Assembly (NCBI RefSeq): GCF_013394655.1 | Contig: NZ_CP053351.1 | Span: 4,194,001 to 4,258,000 of the forward strand | Direction: 5' to 3' | Origin: Winogradskyella schleiferi | GTDB lineage: Bacteria; Bacteroidota; Bacteroidia; Flavobacteriales; Flavobacteriaceae | DNA: 64,000 nucleotides | Shown: positions 53,147-61,446 of the stretch, in pieces | Position numbering within the stretch: position 1 is the first letter of the stretch | How the letters are laid out: every line of letters starts with the position of its first letter | Made by a program: the position numbers and the translations under genes | Notes under the pieces: model-generated | Told to the model about the DNA's origin: nothing | Database searches by the model: none | The model's input: only the letters and a program-made list of their open reading frames with translations

Positions 53147-53560
53147 ATGAAAAGATATGCCCTTTTAGTCTTTGCTTTTATCTCATTGTTTACATCCTGT
53201 AGTCTTGACGATGACGGCACTAATTATTCAGGTACAGAGATTTTACCTATTGAAAGTGTTGTGATGCCCGAAAGTTTTGTTTTTGGCGAAACTTATGAAA
53301 TTGAAATCACCTATGTTAGACCGTCCAATTGTTATCAATTTTATAACTTTTTCTATGACATTGATGGAAATGAACGTACTGTTGCTGTAATCAATTCGGT
53401 TTATATTGATGGTACTTGTGTACAGGACCCAGAATCTGTTACTGTAACTTTAAATTTTATGGTCAATTCGAATGAAACCTATTTATTTAAGTTTTATCAA
53501 GGACATGATGAAGAAGGAGAAGATCAATATTATTTAGTAGAAGTACCTGTTGAGGACTGA
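53147..53560 (+). CDS. Small lipoprotein of the sigma-factor locus
   Basis: This 137-residue lipoprotein has Cys18 in SLFTSC, followed by SLDDDGTNY. The mature part looks like a single beta-sandwich with two cysteines (in RPSNCYQFY and GTCVQDPE) that could form a disulfide. The ATG at 53147 was chosen; the in-frame TTG at 53117 overlaps the promoter. It is followed after 56 nt by the ECF sigma gene in the same direction. Function is unknown; it may be a regulon member or a sensor for the sigma system. Confidence 0.75.
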   Translation: MKRYALLVFAFISLFTSCSLDDDGTNYSGTEILPIESVVMPESFVFGETYEIEITYVRPSNCYQFYNFFYDIDGNERTVAVINSVYIDGTCVQDPESVTVTLNFMVNSNETYLFKFYQGHDEEGEDQYYLVEVPVED

Positions 53561-53616
53561 TTACGCGATTCAAATGCCCTAGAAATAGACTAATTATTAA
53601 TTAACTCAAGACCAAT

Positions 53617-54162
53617 GTGAGTTTAGAACAACTCATAAAAAATTGTATTAATCAAGATGCTCAAGCTCAAAGCCAATTATACAAGCAGTATGCAAGTAAA
53701 CTATTTTCGCTTTGTCTTAAGTACTCTAAAAACTATGCGGAAGCGGAAGATAATCTGCATGATGCATTTATAACTATTTTTAGTAAAATAGCACAATATA
53801 AAAATAAAGGGTCTTTTGAGGGTTGGCTCAAACGAATCGCCATGAATACAGCATTGCAACGCTACAGGGAAGATGTTGGTGTTTATGACATTGTTAATGA
53901 AGGTAATATTAAAGATGTAGAAGTAGATATTAATGAAAATGATGTTGGTATTGAGTACTTACTGAAAATCATTCAAGAGTTGCCAGACAGATATCGATTG
54001 GTATTTAACTTATATGTTTTAGATGGGTATTCCCATGTTGAAATTAGTGAGTTGATAAATATTTCAACCGGCACCTCAAAATCTAACTTAGCGCGAGCAA
54101 GAATGATTTTAAAAGAAAAGATAGAAGCCCATAACGCGACCCCAAATTCGCAGAGTTTATAA
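53617..54162 (+). CDS. ECF RNA polymerase sigma factor
   Basis: This 181-residue sigma-70 family protein has region 2 at about 25-85 (QLYKQYASKLFSLCLKY, AEDNLHDAFITIFSKIAQY, FEGWLKRIAMNTAL) and region 4 at about 118-172 (LPDRYRLVFNLYVLDGYSHVEISELI). There is no region 1.1 or 3, as expected for ECF types. The start codon is GTG (53617); no ATG fits. It is 3 nt before the membrane protein at 54166, the usual place for an anti-sigma factor. It is the natural candidate reader of the GCAACC-N15-CATCT promoters; this is inference. Confidence 0.92.
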   Translation: MSLEQLIKNCINQDAQAQSQLYKQYASKLFSLCLKYSKNYAEAEDNLHDAFITIFSKIAQYKNKGSFEGWLKRIAMNTALQRYREDVGVYDIVNEGNIKDVEVDINENDVGIEYLLKIIQELPDRYRLVFNLYVLDGYSHVEISELINISTGTSKSNLARARMILKEKIEAHNATPNSQSL

Positions 54163-54165
54163 ATA

Positions 54166-55770
54166 ATGGACGATAAAAAAAACATAGATAGACTTTTTCA
54201 AGAAAAATTCAAGGATTTTGAGATAGCACCTAATGATACCGTTTGGAATCGTATCAGCGAAAGTCTACCTAAGAAAAAGAAAAAACGACGGGTTATTGCA
54301 CTTTGGGGGCAACTTGGAGGCGTCGCAGCTGTAATTGCACTTTTGCTAACTGTTGGTGTTTCTCTATTTAACTCTGATGATAATAACGCTCAAGATTTTC
54401 CTGTTGTAAATACAGGAGATAACTCAGAAAAGACTAATACAAAGACGTCATCTGATGAAAGTCTAAATGAGTTGAATACTGCTGAGAATAACCATACTAA
54501 GGTTGTTGATTCAAACTTAGATTCAGAAAAAGAATCCAATTTGAAAAATTCTGATGATGATTCAACTCCAAAAACATACCCTTCGAATTCAAACCCATTA
54601 ATAAACCCTAACAATTCGAATCAAAAATCGAATGTAGTGGTTACTAATTCTAAGGTAGAAGAAAAAACGAAAGCTTCTCAAAAACGCAGAAGTCCATCAA
54701 CATTAGAAGATGAGCAGCATATCACAAAAATTGCCAATGAAACGAATTCTAATTCTACTTTAAAAACTGACGAAAAGTTACTCCTAGAGAAAAATGATAA
54801 GTCGTTGTTAAATGCAGAATCCGATAGAAAATCGGCAATTAAAAAGACCATTGAAGACCAAAAAACGGCTGTGGCAGATAATAAATCCTCAGAAAAAGAA
54901 ATATCTGAAAGTTTAAATTTAGTTACAAACAAAGCAGAAACTTCTGAACCTGAAAATTCACTTATTGAAGACCTCAAAAAAGAATCTATCGAAGCTGCTA
55001 TTGCAGAAAATAACGAAACTACAGATGAAGAAGAAAAAGAAGATGAACGAAACAGGTGGAGCATTGCGCCAAATGTTGCGCCTGTTTATTTTAGCTCTTT
55101 GGGTCAAGGCTCTTCATTGGACCAACAGTTTAACGACAACGCTAAAAGCAGTGACGTTAATATGAGTTATGGTATTACTGGTAGTTATGCTATTTCAAAG
55201 AAATTAAAAATTAGAGCTGGTGTTAATCGTGTAAACCTAAACCAAACCACTACAGATGTATTTGCTTTTACTGGGCCAGCAACAGCCGCAAGAGGTGTTG
55301 AAGCTCGATTCGGTAATATTTCATTTAGTGAAGGTGAACAACGCGTATCGCTTATGAGTTCTACATTGATGAATAGATCTTCTACACCAGAATTAATCAA
55401 TTCTAAAGTCGCGGGCAATATTGAACAAAAATTTGGTTTTATTGAAATACCTATTGGATTAGAATATGCCGTATTAGACAAAAAATTTGGGATTAACGTA
55501 ATTGGTGGTTTTAGCACCTTTATATTAAATGACAATGAAATTTATGCCGACGTTGATGGCACTTCAACATTAATTGGAGAAGCAAATAATATTAACGCTA
55601 CTAGTTTTAGTGCCAATTTTGGTTTGGGAATGGATTACAATCTTTCAAAACAATGGAATTTTAATCTTGAACCAACCTTTAAGTATCAATTAAACACATT
55701 TAATAATACCACAGGAGATTTTAAACCTTTCTTTGTTGGTGTTTATACAGGATTAAGTTTTAAGTTTTAG
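54166..55770 (+). CDS. Single-pass membrane protein with C-terminal beta-barrel-like domain, putative anti-sigma factor
   Basis: This 534-residue protein has a short cytosolic N-terminus (about 1-42; ends SLPKKKKKRR), a membrane helix (about 43-64), about 230 residues rich in Ser, Asn, Lys and Glu with disorder, then from about 300 an outer-membrane beta-barrel-type domain (APVYFSSLGQGSSLD, SYGITGSYAISKKLKIRAGVNRV, FKPFFVGVYTGLSFKF, closing in Phe). The N-terminal piece could bind the sigma factor encoded 3 nt upstream, as membrane anti-sigmas do. An inner-membrane anchor joined to a barrel domain would span the periplasm and is unusual. Confidence 0.75.
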   Translation: MDDKKNIDRLFQEKFKDFEIAPNDTVWNRISESLPKKKKKRRVIALWGQLGGVAAVIALLLTVGVSLFNSDDNNAQDFPVVNTGDNSEKTNTKTSSDESLNELNTAENNHTKVVDSNLDSEKESNLKNSDDDSTPKTYPSNSNPLINPNNSNQKSNVVVTNSKVEEKTKASQKRRSPSTLEDEQHITKIANETNSNSTLKTDEKLLLEKNDKSLLNAESDRKSAIKKTIEDQKTAVADNKSSEKEISESLNLVTNKAETSEPENSLIEDLKKESIEAAIAENNETTDEEEKEDERNRWSIAPNVAPVYFSSLGQGSSLDQQFNDNAKSSDVNMSYGITGSYAISKKLKIRAGVNRVNLNQTTTDVFAFTGPATAARGVEARFGNISFSEGEQRVSLMSSTLMNRSSTPELINSKVAGNIEQKFGFIEIPIGLEYAVLDKKFGINVIGGFSTFILNDNEIYADVDGTSTLIGEANNINATSFSANFGLGMDYNLSKQWNFNLEPTFKYQLNTFNNTTGDFKPFFVGVYTGLSFKF

Positions 55771-55816
55771 GTTAGTTAGGTTATTGCAAAAAGCTATGAT
55801 GAATGCAATGATGACA

Positions 55817-55848
55817 AAAGCTACTCTTGGTTGGAGTGGCTTTTTTTT
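55817..55848. terminator. Terminator overlapping the acyltransferase 3' end
   Basis: AAAAGCTACTC and GAGTGGCTTTT pair with one G-T around a short loop, followed by T8 on the plus strand. The minus-strand acyltransferase stop (55821-55823) lies within it. Confidence 0.65.
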
Positions 55849-56585
55849 GTGCTTAAGCCATTTGTAAGTGCCTTCCAAATGATCGTTCTAACGTTTTCAT
55901 TGAGAGTTTTTGTGTCTGCAATAGTTAAACCTTTCGTAGGGATAAATTTATGAATCTTGGCGCGCATTTTCCCAGGACTACCACTAAAAAAAACATAAGA
56001 AAAACGCTTTTTATTATCGTAAAATGTAATGGGCACCACAGGAATTTGATGGTTTACCGCCAAACGGAACGCTCCGTCTTTAAATTCGTCTAACAAAATA
56101 TTTCCTTCTGGCACGCCACCTTCAGGAAAAATACAAATACTCAAGCCTTGTTTTAAGCGTCGTTGTGCCCTTAAAAAAACCGCTTGTCTGCTTTTGGCAC
56201 TAGTTCTATCCACCAGAATACAGGTGCGTTTATAAAAGAATCCGAAGAGCGGGATTTTAGCCAACTCTTTCTTTCCAACAAATACAAATGGATTCTTAAC
56301 CGCAACAAGCATCATCATTATATCTGCCATTGAAGTGTGATTGGCCACAAACATATAACTCATGTTTGGATCTGGCGTTTCTTCCCTTGTAATTTTATAG
56401 CCAAAACCCATACCAATTAAAATAAATTTAGACCATATACGAGCCAACTTAAAAAAGTATGGATACCATTGCTCTCTAGATATGGAAATAATCAATAAAG
56501 GAAACAGCACAATAATTGGAATGGCCACCAAAACATAGAACCAAATGCGATATAACAACCAGAATGGATATTTGAAAAATGCCAT
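55821..56585 (-). CDS. 1-acyl-sn-glycerol-3-phosphate acyltransferase, second copy
   Basis: This 254-residue PlsC-family enzyme has catalytic VANHTSMADIMMM (HX4D, about 78-90), then FPEGGVPEGN near 153-162. Two N-terminal hydrophobic helices place it at the inner membrane. It differs from the enzyme at 6030 (FPEGTRS), so the two probably prefer different acyl or acceptor substrates. The last residues (STKKSHSNQE) are encoded by the hairpin that terminates the converging transcript, so this tail is probably not conserved. Confidence 0.9.
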   Translation of the reverse strand: MAFFKYPFWLLYRIWFYVLVAIPIIVLFPLLIISISREQWYPYFFKLARIWSKFILIGMGFGYKITREETPDPNMSYMFVANHTSMADIMMMLVAVKNPFVFVGKKELAKIPLFGFFYKRTCILVDRTSAKSRQAVFLRAQRRLKQGLSICIFPEGGVPEGNILLDEFKDGAFRLAVNHQIPVVPITFYDNKKRFSYVFFSGSPGKMRAKIHKFIPTKGLTIADTKTLNENVRTIIWKALTNGLSTKKSHSNQE

Positions 56586-56721
56586 AGCACCAAAACTAGT
56601 TAATTTAAATGAGTTATCAATCGCTCTTCATAATTCTACTAAAAAAATTACCTTTGCTTTTTAGTGAAACTTTGTTTTGAAAAGTTACGAAGTAATGCAT
56701 TCAAAATAGTTAGTTGAACTA

Positions 56722-56857
56722 ATCCCGCTTTTTGGGCGGGATCTCTGGTTTAATAACTTGACACTTATGTCAATTTTTCAAGTTTCAGGGCTTATCCTGA
56801 GATTTAACCTTTAAGTTGAATTGAAGTTTAATTAAAAAGATACCTGCTTTCGCAAGT
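56722..56857. repeat. Series of small palindromes upstream of trpS
   Basis: In order: ATCCCGC/GCGGGAT (56722-56742), TTGACA/TGTCAA (56758-56773), TCAGG/CCTGA (56785-56800) and the imperfect ACCTGCTTTCGCAAGT (56842-56857), related to the hairpins at 15921 and 30568. The last lies 6 nt before the trpS ATG, as at 30592. Confidence 0.5.
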
Positions 56858-56863
56858 AATATT

Positions 56864-57832
56864 ATGGCAAGAATACTAACAGGCATACAAAGTACAGGAA
56901 CACCACATTTAGGCAATATTTTAGGTGCTATTTTACCAGCAATAGAAATGTCAAACGATGCTAAAAACGAATCGTTTCTCTTTATTGCAAATATGCACAC
57001 CTTAACCCAAATTAAAGACGCTGAAGCGCTGAGAAATCATACCTATTCGGTAGCTGCAACTTGGTTGGCTTTTGGCTTGGATATTGAAAAAACCGTGTTT
57101 TACAGACAAAGTGATATTCCGCAAGTGACTGAACTGGCTTGGTATTTAGATTGTTTTTTTCCCTATAAAAGATTAAAACTCGCACATGGTTTTAAGGATA
57201 AAGCCGACCGTCTGGATGATGTTAATTCGGGTCTATTTATGTATCCTATGCTTATGGCAGCAGATATTTTATTGTATGATGCCGAAATTATTCCGGTTGG
57301 AAAAGACCAATTACAACATATTGAAATGACGCGTGATGTTGCTTCCCGTTTTCATACCAAAATGGGAGAGACGTTTGTACTACCTGAAGAAAAAATACAG
57401 GAACACACCATGCTCATTCCTGGAACGGATGGCGAAAAAATGAGCAAGAGTCGCGGTAATTTTATCAACATCTTTTTACCCGAAAAACAATTACGAAAAA
57501 AAATAATGTCTATTGAAACCGATAGCACACCACTTGAAGATCCAAAGGACTGGAAAACCTGTAACTGTTTTGCTATTTATAGTTTATTAGCTTCAGAGTC
57601 TCAAATAGCAGAAATGAAAGCGAATTACGACCGTGGCAATTATGGTTATGGACACGCCAAACAAGCTTTGTATGAATTGATTTTGGAGCGTTTTTCCCAA
57701 CAGAGAGAACGCTACGATTATTACATGAATAATCTTGAAGAGGTTGATGCGGCTTTAGCTAAAGGTGCTGCAAAGGCCAAGGTTGTTGCTGATGCTGTTA
57801 TGGGACGTGTTAGGAAGAAGGTCGGGTATTAA
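56864..57832 (+). CDS. trpS: Tryptophanyl-tRNA synthetase
   Basis: This 322-residue class I synthetase charges tRNA-Trp. The HIGH-equivalent is P14-HLGN18 (TGTPHLGNILG) and the KMSKS loop is K192-MSKS196 (DGEKMSKSRGN). The ADILLYDAEIIPVGKDQLQHIEMTRDVA segment is characteristic. Length is standard for the bacterial short form. A REP-like hairpin is immediately upstream of the ATG. Confidence 0.95.
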   Translation: MARILTGIQSTGTPHLGNILGAILPAIEMSNDAKNESFLFIANMHTLTQIKDAEALRNHTYSVAATWLAFGLDIEKTVFYRQSDIPQVTELAWYLDCFFPYKRLKLAHGFKDKADRLDDVNSGLFMYPMLMAADILLYDAEIIPVGKDQLQHIEMTRDVASRFHTKMGETFVLPEEKIQEHTMLIPGTDGEKMSKSRGNFINIFLPEKQLRKKIMSIETDSTPLEDPKDWKTCNCFAIYSLLASESQIAEMKANYDRGNYGYGHAKQALYELILERFSQQRERYDYYMNNLEEVDAALAKGAAKAKVVADAVMGRVRKKVGY

Positions 57833-57873
57833 AATCAGACCAGGTTTTAAAAACATGAATGGTCTCCTATTTT

Positions 57874-58977
57874 CTAAATAACCTCAAACAACTTACCAGG
57901 CAAAGGCCTAACCACGCCTTTCAATTCCATATTCAATAACAATCCAGCGAGTTTATACGTTGGCATTTCGCATCTTAGCGCAATGACATCCAATAATTCC
58001 TTGTTGTTTTCTTTCAAGAAATTATAGATGATTTTTTCATCGGGTTCTAACTCTACAAATAATTTTTGTTGTACTGCTGGTTGTTTATCGGATTCCAGCT
58101 CCCAGTTCAACATATAAGGCACATCCAATGGATTGGACAATAAATGGGCTTTCTGGAATTTTATCAAATTATTACAACCGACGCTTTGGCTATCCGTTGT
58201 TCTTCCTGGTACAGCAAAAACTTCCCTGTTATATGAATTGGCAATATCTGCGGTTACTAAACTGCCACCTTTTTCTGCAGATTCTATAACAATTGTGGCT
58301 TCACTGAGTCCTGCAATGATGCGGTTTCGTTTTAAAAAATTATTTCTATCAAATGGATCCGTACTCCAAAAGTCGGTGTAAAATCCACCATGATTTTCAA
58401 TATCTGGCACATATTTTTTATGCACTTTAGGATAAATCTGATTTAACCCATGGGCCAAACAACCAATGGTTTGCAGGTTGTGTTTTACAGCCGCTTTTTG
58501 CGCCGTAATATCGGTTCCTTAAGCAAAACCTGAAACAATAATTGGGTTAAATGGCGATAGCGCTTCCACCAATTTTTCACAAAAGGCAATACCGCTAGTC
58601 GTGATTTTCCTAGCACCAACAATACTGATTATGCGTTGCGCTTTTATATTAATATTTCCGGATTGGAACAACACAAGCGGTCCATCGATGCAATGTTTCA
58701 AACGTTCTGGATAGGTGTCTTCCGTAAAATAGTGTGCAGTAATAGCATTGTCCTTTATGAATTTTAATTCCTGTTCGGCTTCTTCCAGATGTATTTTATC
58801 ATAAAGGCCTTCAATGGTAATAGTACCGATACCATCGATTTTTAAAAGCTTAGACTTTTTTTCAGTTAATACAGCTTCTGCAGAACCACAGTGATTTATT
58901 AATTTTTTAGCCGTTGTTGACCCGATTTTCGGAACATGCTGCAAGGCTAAAGCATAAATGAGTTGTTGGTCCGTCAT
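57874..58977 (-). pseudogene. dprA: DNA-processing protein DprA, interrupted by one stop codon
   Basis: The frame from ATG 58977 encodes an N-terminal SAM-like helix region and most of the first part of the Rossmann fold (ISIVGARKITTSGIAFCEKL), then ...PIIVSGFA and a TAA at 58521-58519. The next codons in the same frame read GTDITAQKAAVKHNLQTIGC and continue through LAHGLNQIYPKVHKKY to a normal C-terminus with a winged-helix-like end. The TAA replaces a conserved residue, normally Tyr or Arg, in the GxAxGxD nucleotide-binding motif; TAT to TAA is one base. Without it the protein would be 367 residues. DprA loads RecA on incoming single-stranded DNA in transformation. Function is probably lost unless the stop is an error or suppressed. 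Confidence 0.85.
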
Positions 58978-59234
58978 TAAAAACTAGATGTTTGAAGAAT
59001 TTAATCGCCTGTTCACGAATATAATTATTTAATTCTTAATGGATTGAAAATTAAGATGCTGTTTGTTTGAATAGAAAATAAATTACCACAATTTCATGAT
59101 TAAATTTCTATAAGCAAATAAAATATTTAGGTATTTGTCATAAAAAAATGATTGTAAATCAATGACCTGTATAACTATTATTTTCTATGTTAATAACTAA
59201 ACTTAACTTCACTTCGTTCAGAAATAAAAATTTT

Positions 59235-59242
59235 TAACTTTG
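59235..59242 (+). promoter_or_regulatory. -7 promoter element adjacent to the HU/SPOR start
   Basis: TAACTTTG ends 7 nt before the ATG at 59250, leaving almost no leader. The 58978-59249 gap is otherwise AT-rich with nothing recognised. Confidence 0.5.
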
Positions 59243-59249
59243 CGTTAAT

Positions 59250-60188
59250 ATGCAGTTAGAGACTTACATTAGCGACCTTTTATACCGTTACGATTGTGTT
59301 ACTGTTCCTGAGTTTGGAGCATTTTTAACACATCGTGTTTCGGCTAAAATTCACGAATCCACACACACCTTTTATCCACCAAAAAAAGCGTTATCTTTTA
59401 ACGAGCAATTGCAACAAAATGATGGTTTGTTGGCTAATTACATTGCTGAAGTTGAAAAAATACCTTATTCAACGGCTTTAAATAAAATCTCTAAGCAAAT
59501 AAAATCGATTAAATCGTATTTGGTTGAAGGGGAAACCATTCAACTTAAAAACATTGGAGAATTGGTGCTGAATGCTGATGGAAAAATTCAATTTGATCCA
59601 TCTAGCCATATTAATTACCTAACTGATGCTTTTGGTTTATCTCACTTCACGTCTTCTGATATTACACGTGAAGTTTATAAAGAAACCGTTGAAACAATAG
59701 AAGAGACTGCACCTATTGCATTGACTCCAGAAAAACGATCTAATCGTAATTGGTTAAAATATGCGGCTGCAGCTGTTGTTTTAATAGGTCTTGGTGGTTT
59801 TGGTGCCGCGACTTATTACAATAATACGATTGAGAATCACAATCAATTAGCACAAGAGCAAGCCAATGAGCAACTCGATGCTAAGGTACAAGAAGCGACT
59901 TTTATAATCAGTAACCCTTTGCCTGCCGCCACATTATCGTTGGAAAAACAAAGCGGTAACTACCATATTGTTGCTGGTGCTTTTAGAGTAGAAGCTAATT
60001 CCGATAAGAAAGTAAAACAATTAAGGGAAAAAGGCTTTAAAGCACGTAAAATTGGTGCGAACCGCTATGGATTGCATGAAGTGGTTTATGCTAGTTTTGA
60101 AACCAGAAGTGAAGCACAGCGAGAACTTTTTAAGATTCGTCGTGAGCACAATCGTGATGCTTGGTTGTTGATAAAGCGTCTTAAGTAA
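59250..60188 (+). CDS. HU-like/CCDC81-type and SPOR-domain protein
   Basis: This 312-residue protein has an N-terminal pair of small HU/IHF-like domains as in Bacteroidota CCDC81-type proteins (METYISDLLYRYDCVTVPEFGAF-like opening; then IQLKNIGELVLNADGKIQF), residues ~1-130. A membrane helix lies at about 172-190. The C-terminal SPOR domain (about 235-312; GNYHIVAGAFRVEANSDKKVKQL) binds denuded peptidoglycan at division sites. It could link chromosome or cytosolic partners to the septum. It starts almost at its own promoter. Confidence 0.88.
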   Translation: MQLETYISDLLYRYDCVTVPEFGAFLTHRVSAKIHESTHTFYPPKKALSFNEQLQQNDGLLANYIAEVEKIPYSTALNKISKQIKSIKSYLVEGETIQLKNIGELVLNADGKIQFDPSSHINYLTDAFGLSHFTSSDITREVYKETVETIEETAPIALTPEKRSNRNWLKYAAAAVVLIGLGGFGAATYYNNTIENHNQLAQEQANEQLDAKVQEATFIISNPLPAATLSLEKQSGNYHIVAGAFRVEANSDKKVKQLREKGFKARKIGANRYGLHEVVYASFETRSEAQRELFKIRREHNRDAWLLIKRLK

Positions 60189-60200
60189 GGTTAAATTTCA

Positions 60201-60757
60201 GACACGAATTTCACTAATTAATCTTTGCGGATACTTACTGTGATGTATGTTATTTTTTGACACGAATTTCACCGATTAAACCTTAAATTGTTACACTGAG
60301 ATTCATAGAGGTTTCACAGAGATGCGTAGAGAAAAAAAAAAGTTGACACGAATTTCACTAATTTACACTAATCTTTGCGGATACTTACTTTGATGTGTTC
60401 TATTTTTTGACACTTATTTCACGGATTTAACCTGAAATTGTTACACTGAGATTCACAGAGGTTTCACAGAGATGCTCAGAGAGAAAAAGTTGACACGAAT
60501 TTCACTGATTGACACTAATCTTTGTGGTTACTCACTGTGATGTATGTTATTTTTGCCACGTATTTCACGGATTTACCCTGAAATTGTTACACTGAGATTC
60601 ATAGAGGTTTCACAGAGATGCGTAGAGAAAAAAAAGTTAACACGGATTTCACTGATTTACACTAATCTTTGCAGATAATCACTGCGATGTATGCTATTTT
60701 TTGACACAGCTTGTCCTGTTTTTTTCGGGAGGTTTCACGGATAAAAAAAGAAATATA
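60201..60757 (+). repeat. Tandem repeat of ~147-bp units, 3 full and 1 partial copy
   Basis: Units begin at 60201, 60345, 60492 and 60639 (spacings 144, 147, 147). Each starts ACACGAATTTCACTAATTTA or a close variant, has AATCTTTGCGGATACTTACT, a central CACGGATTTAACCTGAAATT block and TTACACTGAGATTCACAGAG followed by GTTTCACAGAGATGC. The last copy is cut and then diverges. It lies in the 745-nt gap before the thioesterase. Confidence 0.85.
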
Positions 60758-60907
60758 TTTGCACAATTCGCTCTGCGACTTTGCTTTCGAAAACTTTCGG
60801 TATGGTGAGAAAACTTCTAACTCCGTGCTTCGTGCTTCCAACTTCACCCTCCATTCTTCTTTTTCACTTTTCACTAATAATTAACCAACTTCATCCTAAA
60901 ATCGCTC
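60758..60907. other. Word-like spacer between tandem repeat and thioesterase
   Basis: This contains GTGCTTCGTGCTTCCAACTT and similar low-complexity words. A 70-codon frame on the minus strand across it is judged spurious. It ends at the thioesterase promoter. Confidence 0.5.
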
Positions 60908-60915
60908 TATCTTTG
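60908..60915 (+). promoter_or_regulatory. -7 promoter element of the thioesterase gene
   Basis: TATCTTTG lies 18 nt before the ATG at 60934. Confidence 0.6.
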
Positions 60916-60933
60916 CACAAATTTTAAACACCT

Positions 60934-61443
60934 ATGCAATCTAGAACCGCATTTCAATCTAAAACTATAGTTACCGATTTGGTATTACCAAGCGAAACCA
61001 ATCCTATCAATAATTTGTTTGGTGGCGAATTGTTAGCACGTATGGACAGAGCCGCTAGTATTTCTGCCCGAAGACATTCCAGACGGATTGTTGTTACGGC
61101 TTCAGTAAATCACGTCGCTTTTAATCGCTCTATTCCTTTGGGAAGTGTGGTAATGATTGAGGCTAAAGTATCGCGAGCATTTACCTCATCTATGGAAGTC
61201 TATATGGACGTTTGGATTGAAGACAGGGAATCTGGCGAGTGTATTAAAGCCAACGAAGCGATTTATACGTTTGTGGCTGTTGACGAAACTGGAAGACCTG
61301 TGAAAGTGCCAGAATTAGTACCAGAAACAAAATTGGAAAAGCAACGTTTTGATGCGGCTTTGCGTCGTAAACAATTGAGTTTACTTTTAGCTGGAAAAAT
61401 GAAACCGAATGAAGCTACTGAGTTGAAAGCGCTTTTTGAGTAA
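60934..61443 (+). CDS. Acyl-CoA thioesterase (hotdog fold)
   Basis: This 169-residue enzyme hydrolyses acyl-CoA to free acid and CoA. The typical NPINNLFGGELLARMDRAASISARRHS opening (the central helix with conserved Asn, Gly and Asp) and VTASVNHVAFNRSIPLGSVVMIEAKV are seen. Length matches YciA-type single-hotdog thioesterases that work as hexamers. It stands alone downstream of the tandem repeats. Confidence 0.92.
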   Translation: MQSRTAFQSKTIVTDLVLPSETNPINNLFGGELLARMDRAASISARRHSRRIVVTASVNHVAFNRSIPLGSVVMIEAKVSRAFTSSMEVYMDVWIEDRESGECIKANEAIYTFVAVDETGRPVKVPELVPETKLEKQRFDAALRRKQLSLLLAGKMKPNEATELKALFE

Positions 61444-61446
61444 GTC

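Noticed and set aside
54678-55064. 128-codon minus-strand frame within the putative anti-sigma gene
   Set aside because: It is Ser/Phe-rich antisense translation of the Lys/Glu/Asn-rich linker; no start context or promoter.
57874-58458. Separate gene starting with MAHGLNQIYPKVHKK
   Set aside because: It is the in-frame continuation of dprA after the internal TAA; the apparent start is a TTG in the middle of a conserved segment.
60662-60874. 70-codon minus-strand frame (MKSEKEEWRVKLEARSTELE...)
   Set aside because: It lies wholly in repeat and low-complexity intergenic words (reverse of GTGCTTCGTGCTTCC). The translation follows the repeat, not a protein pattern.
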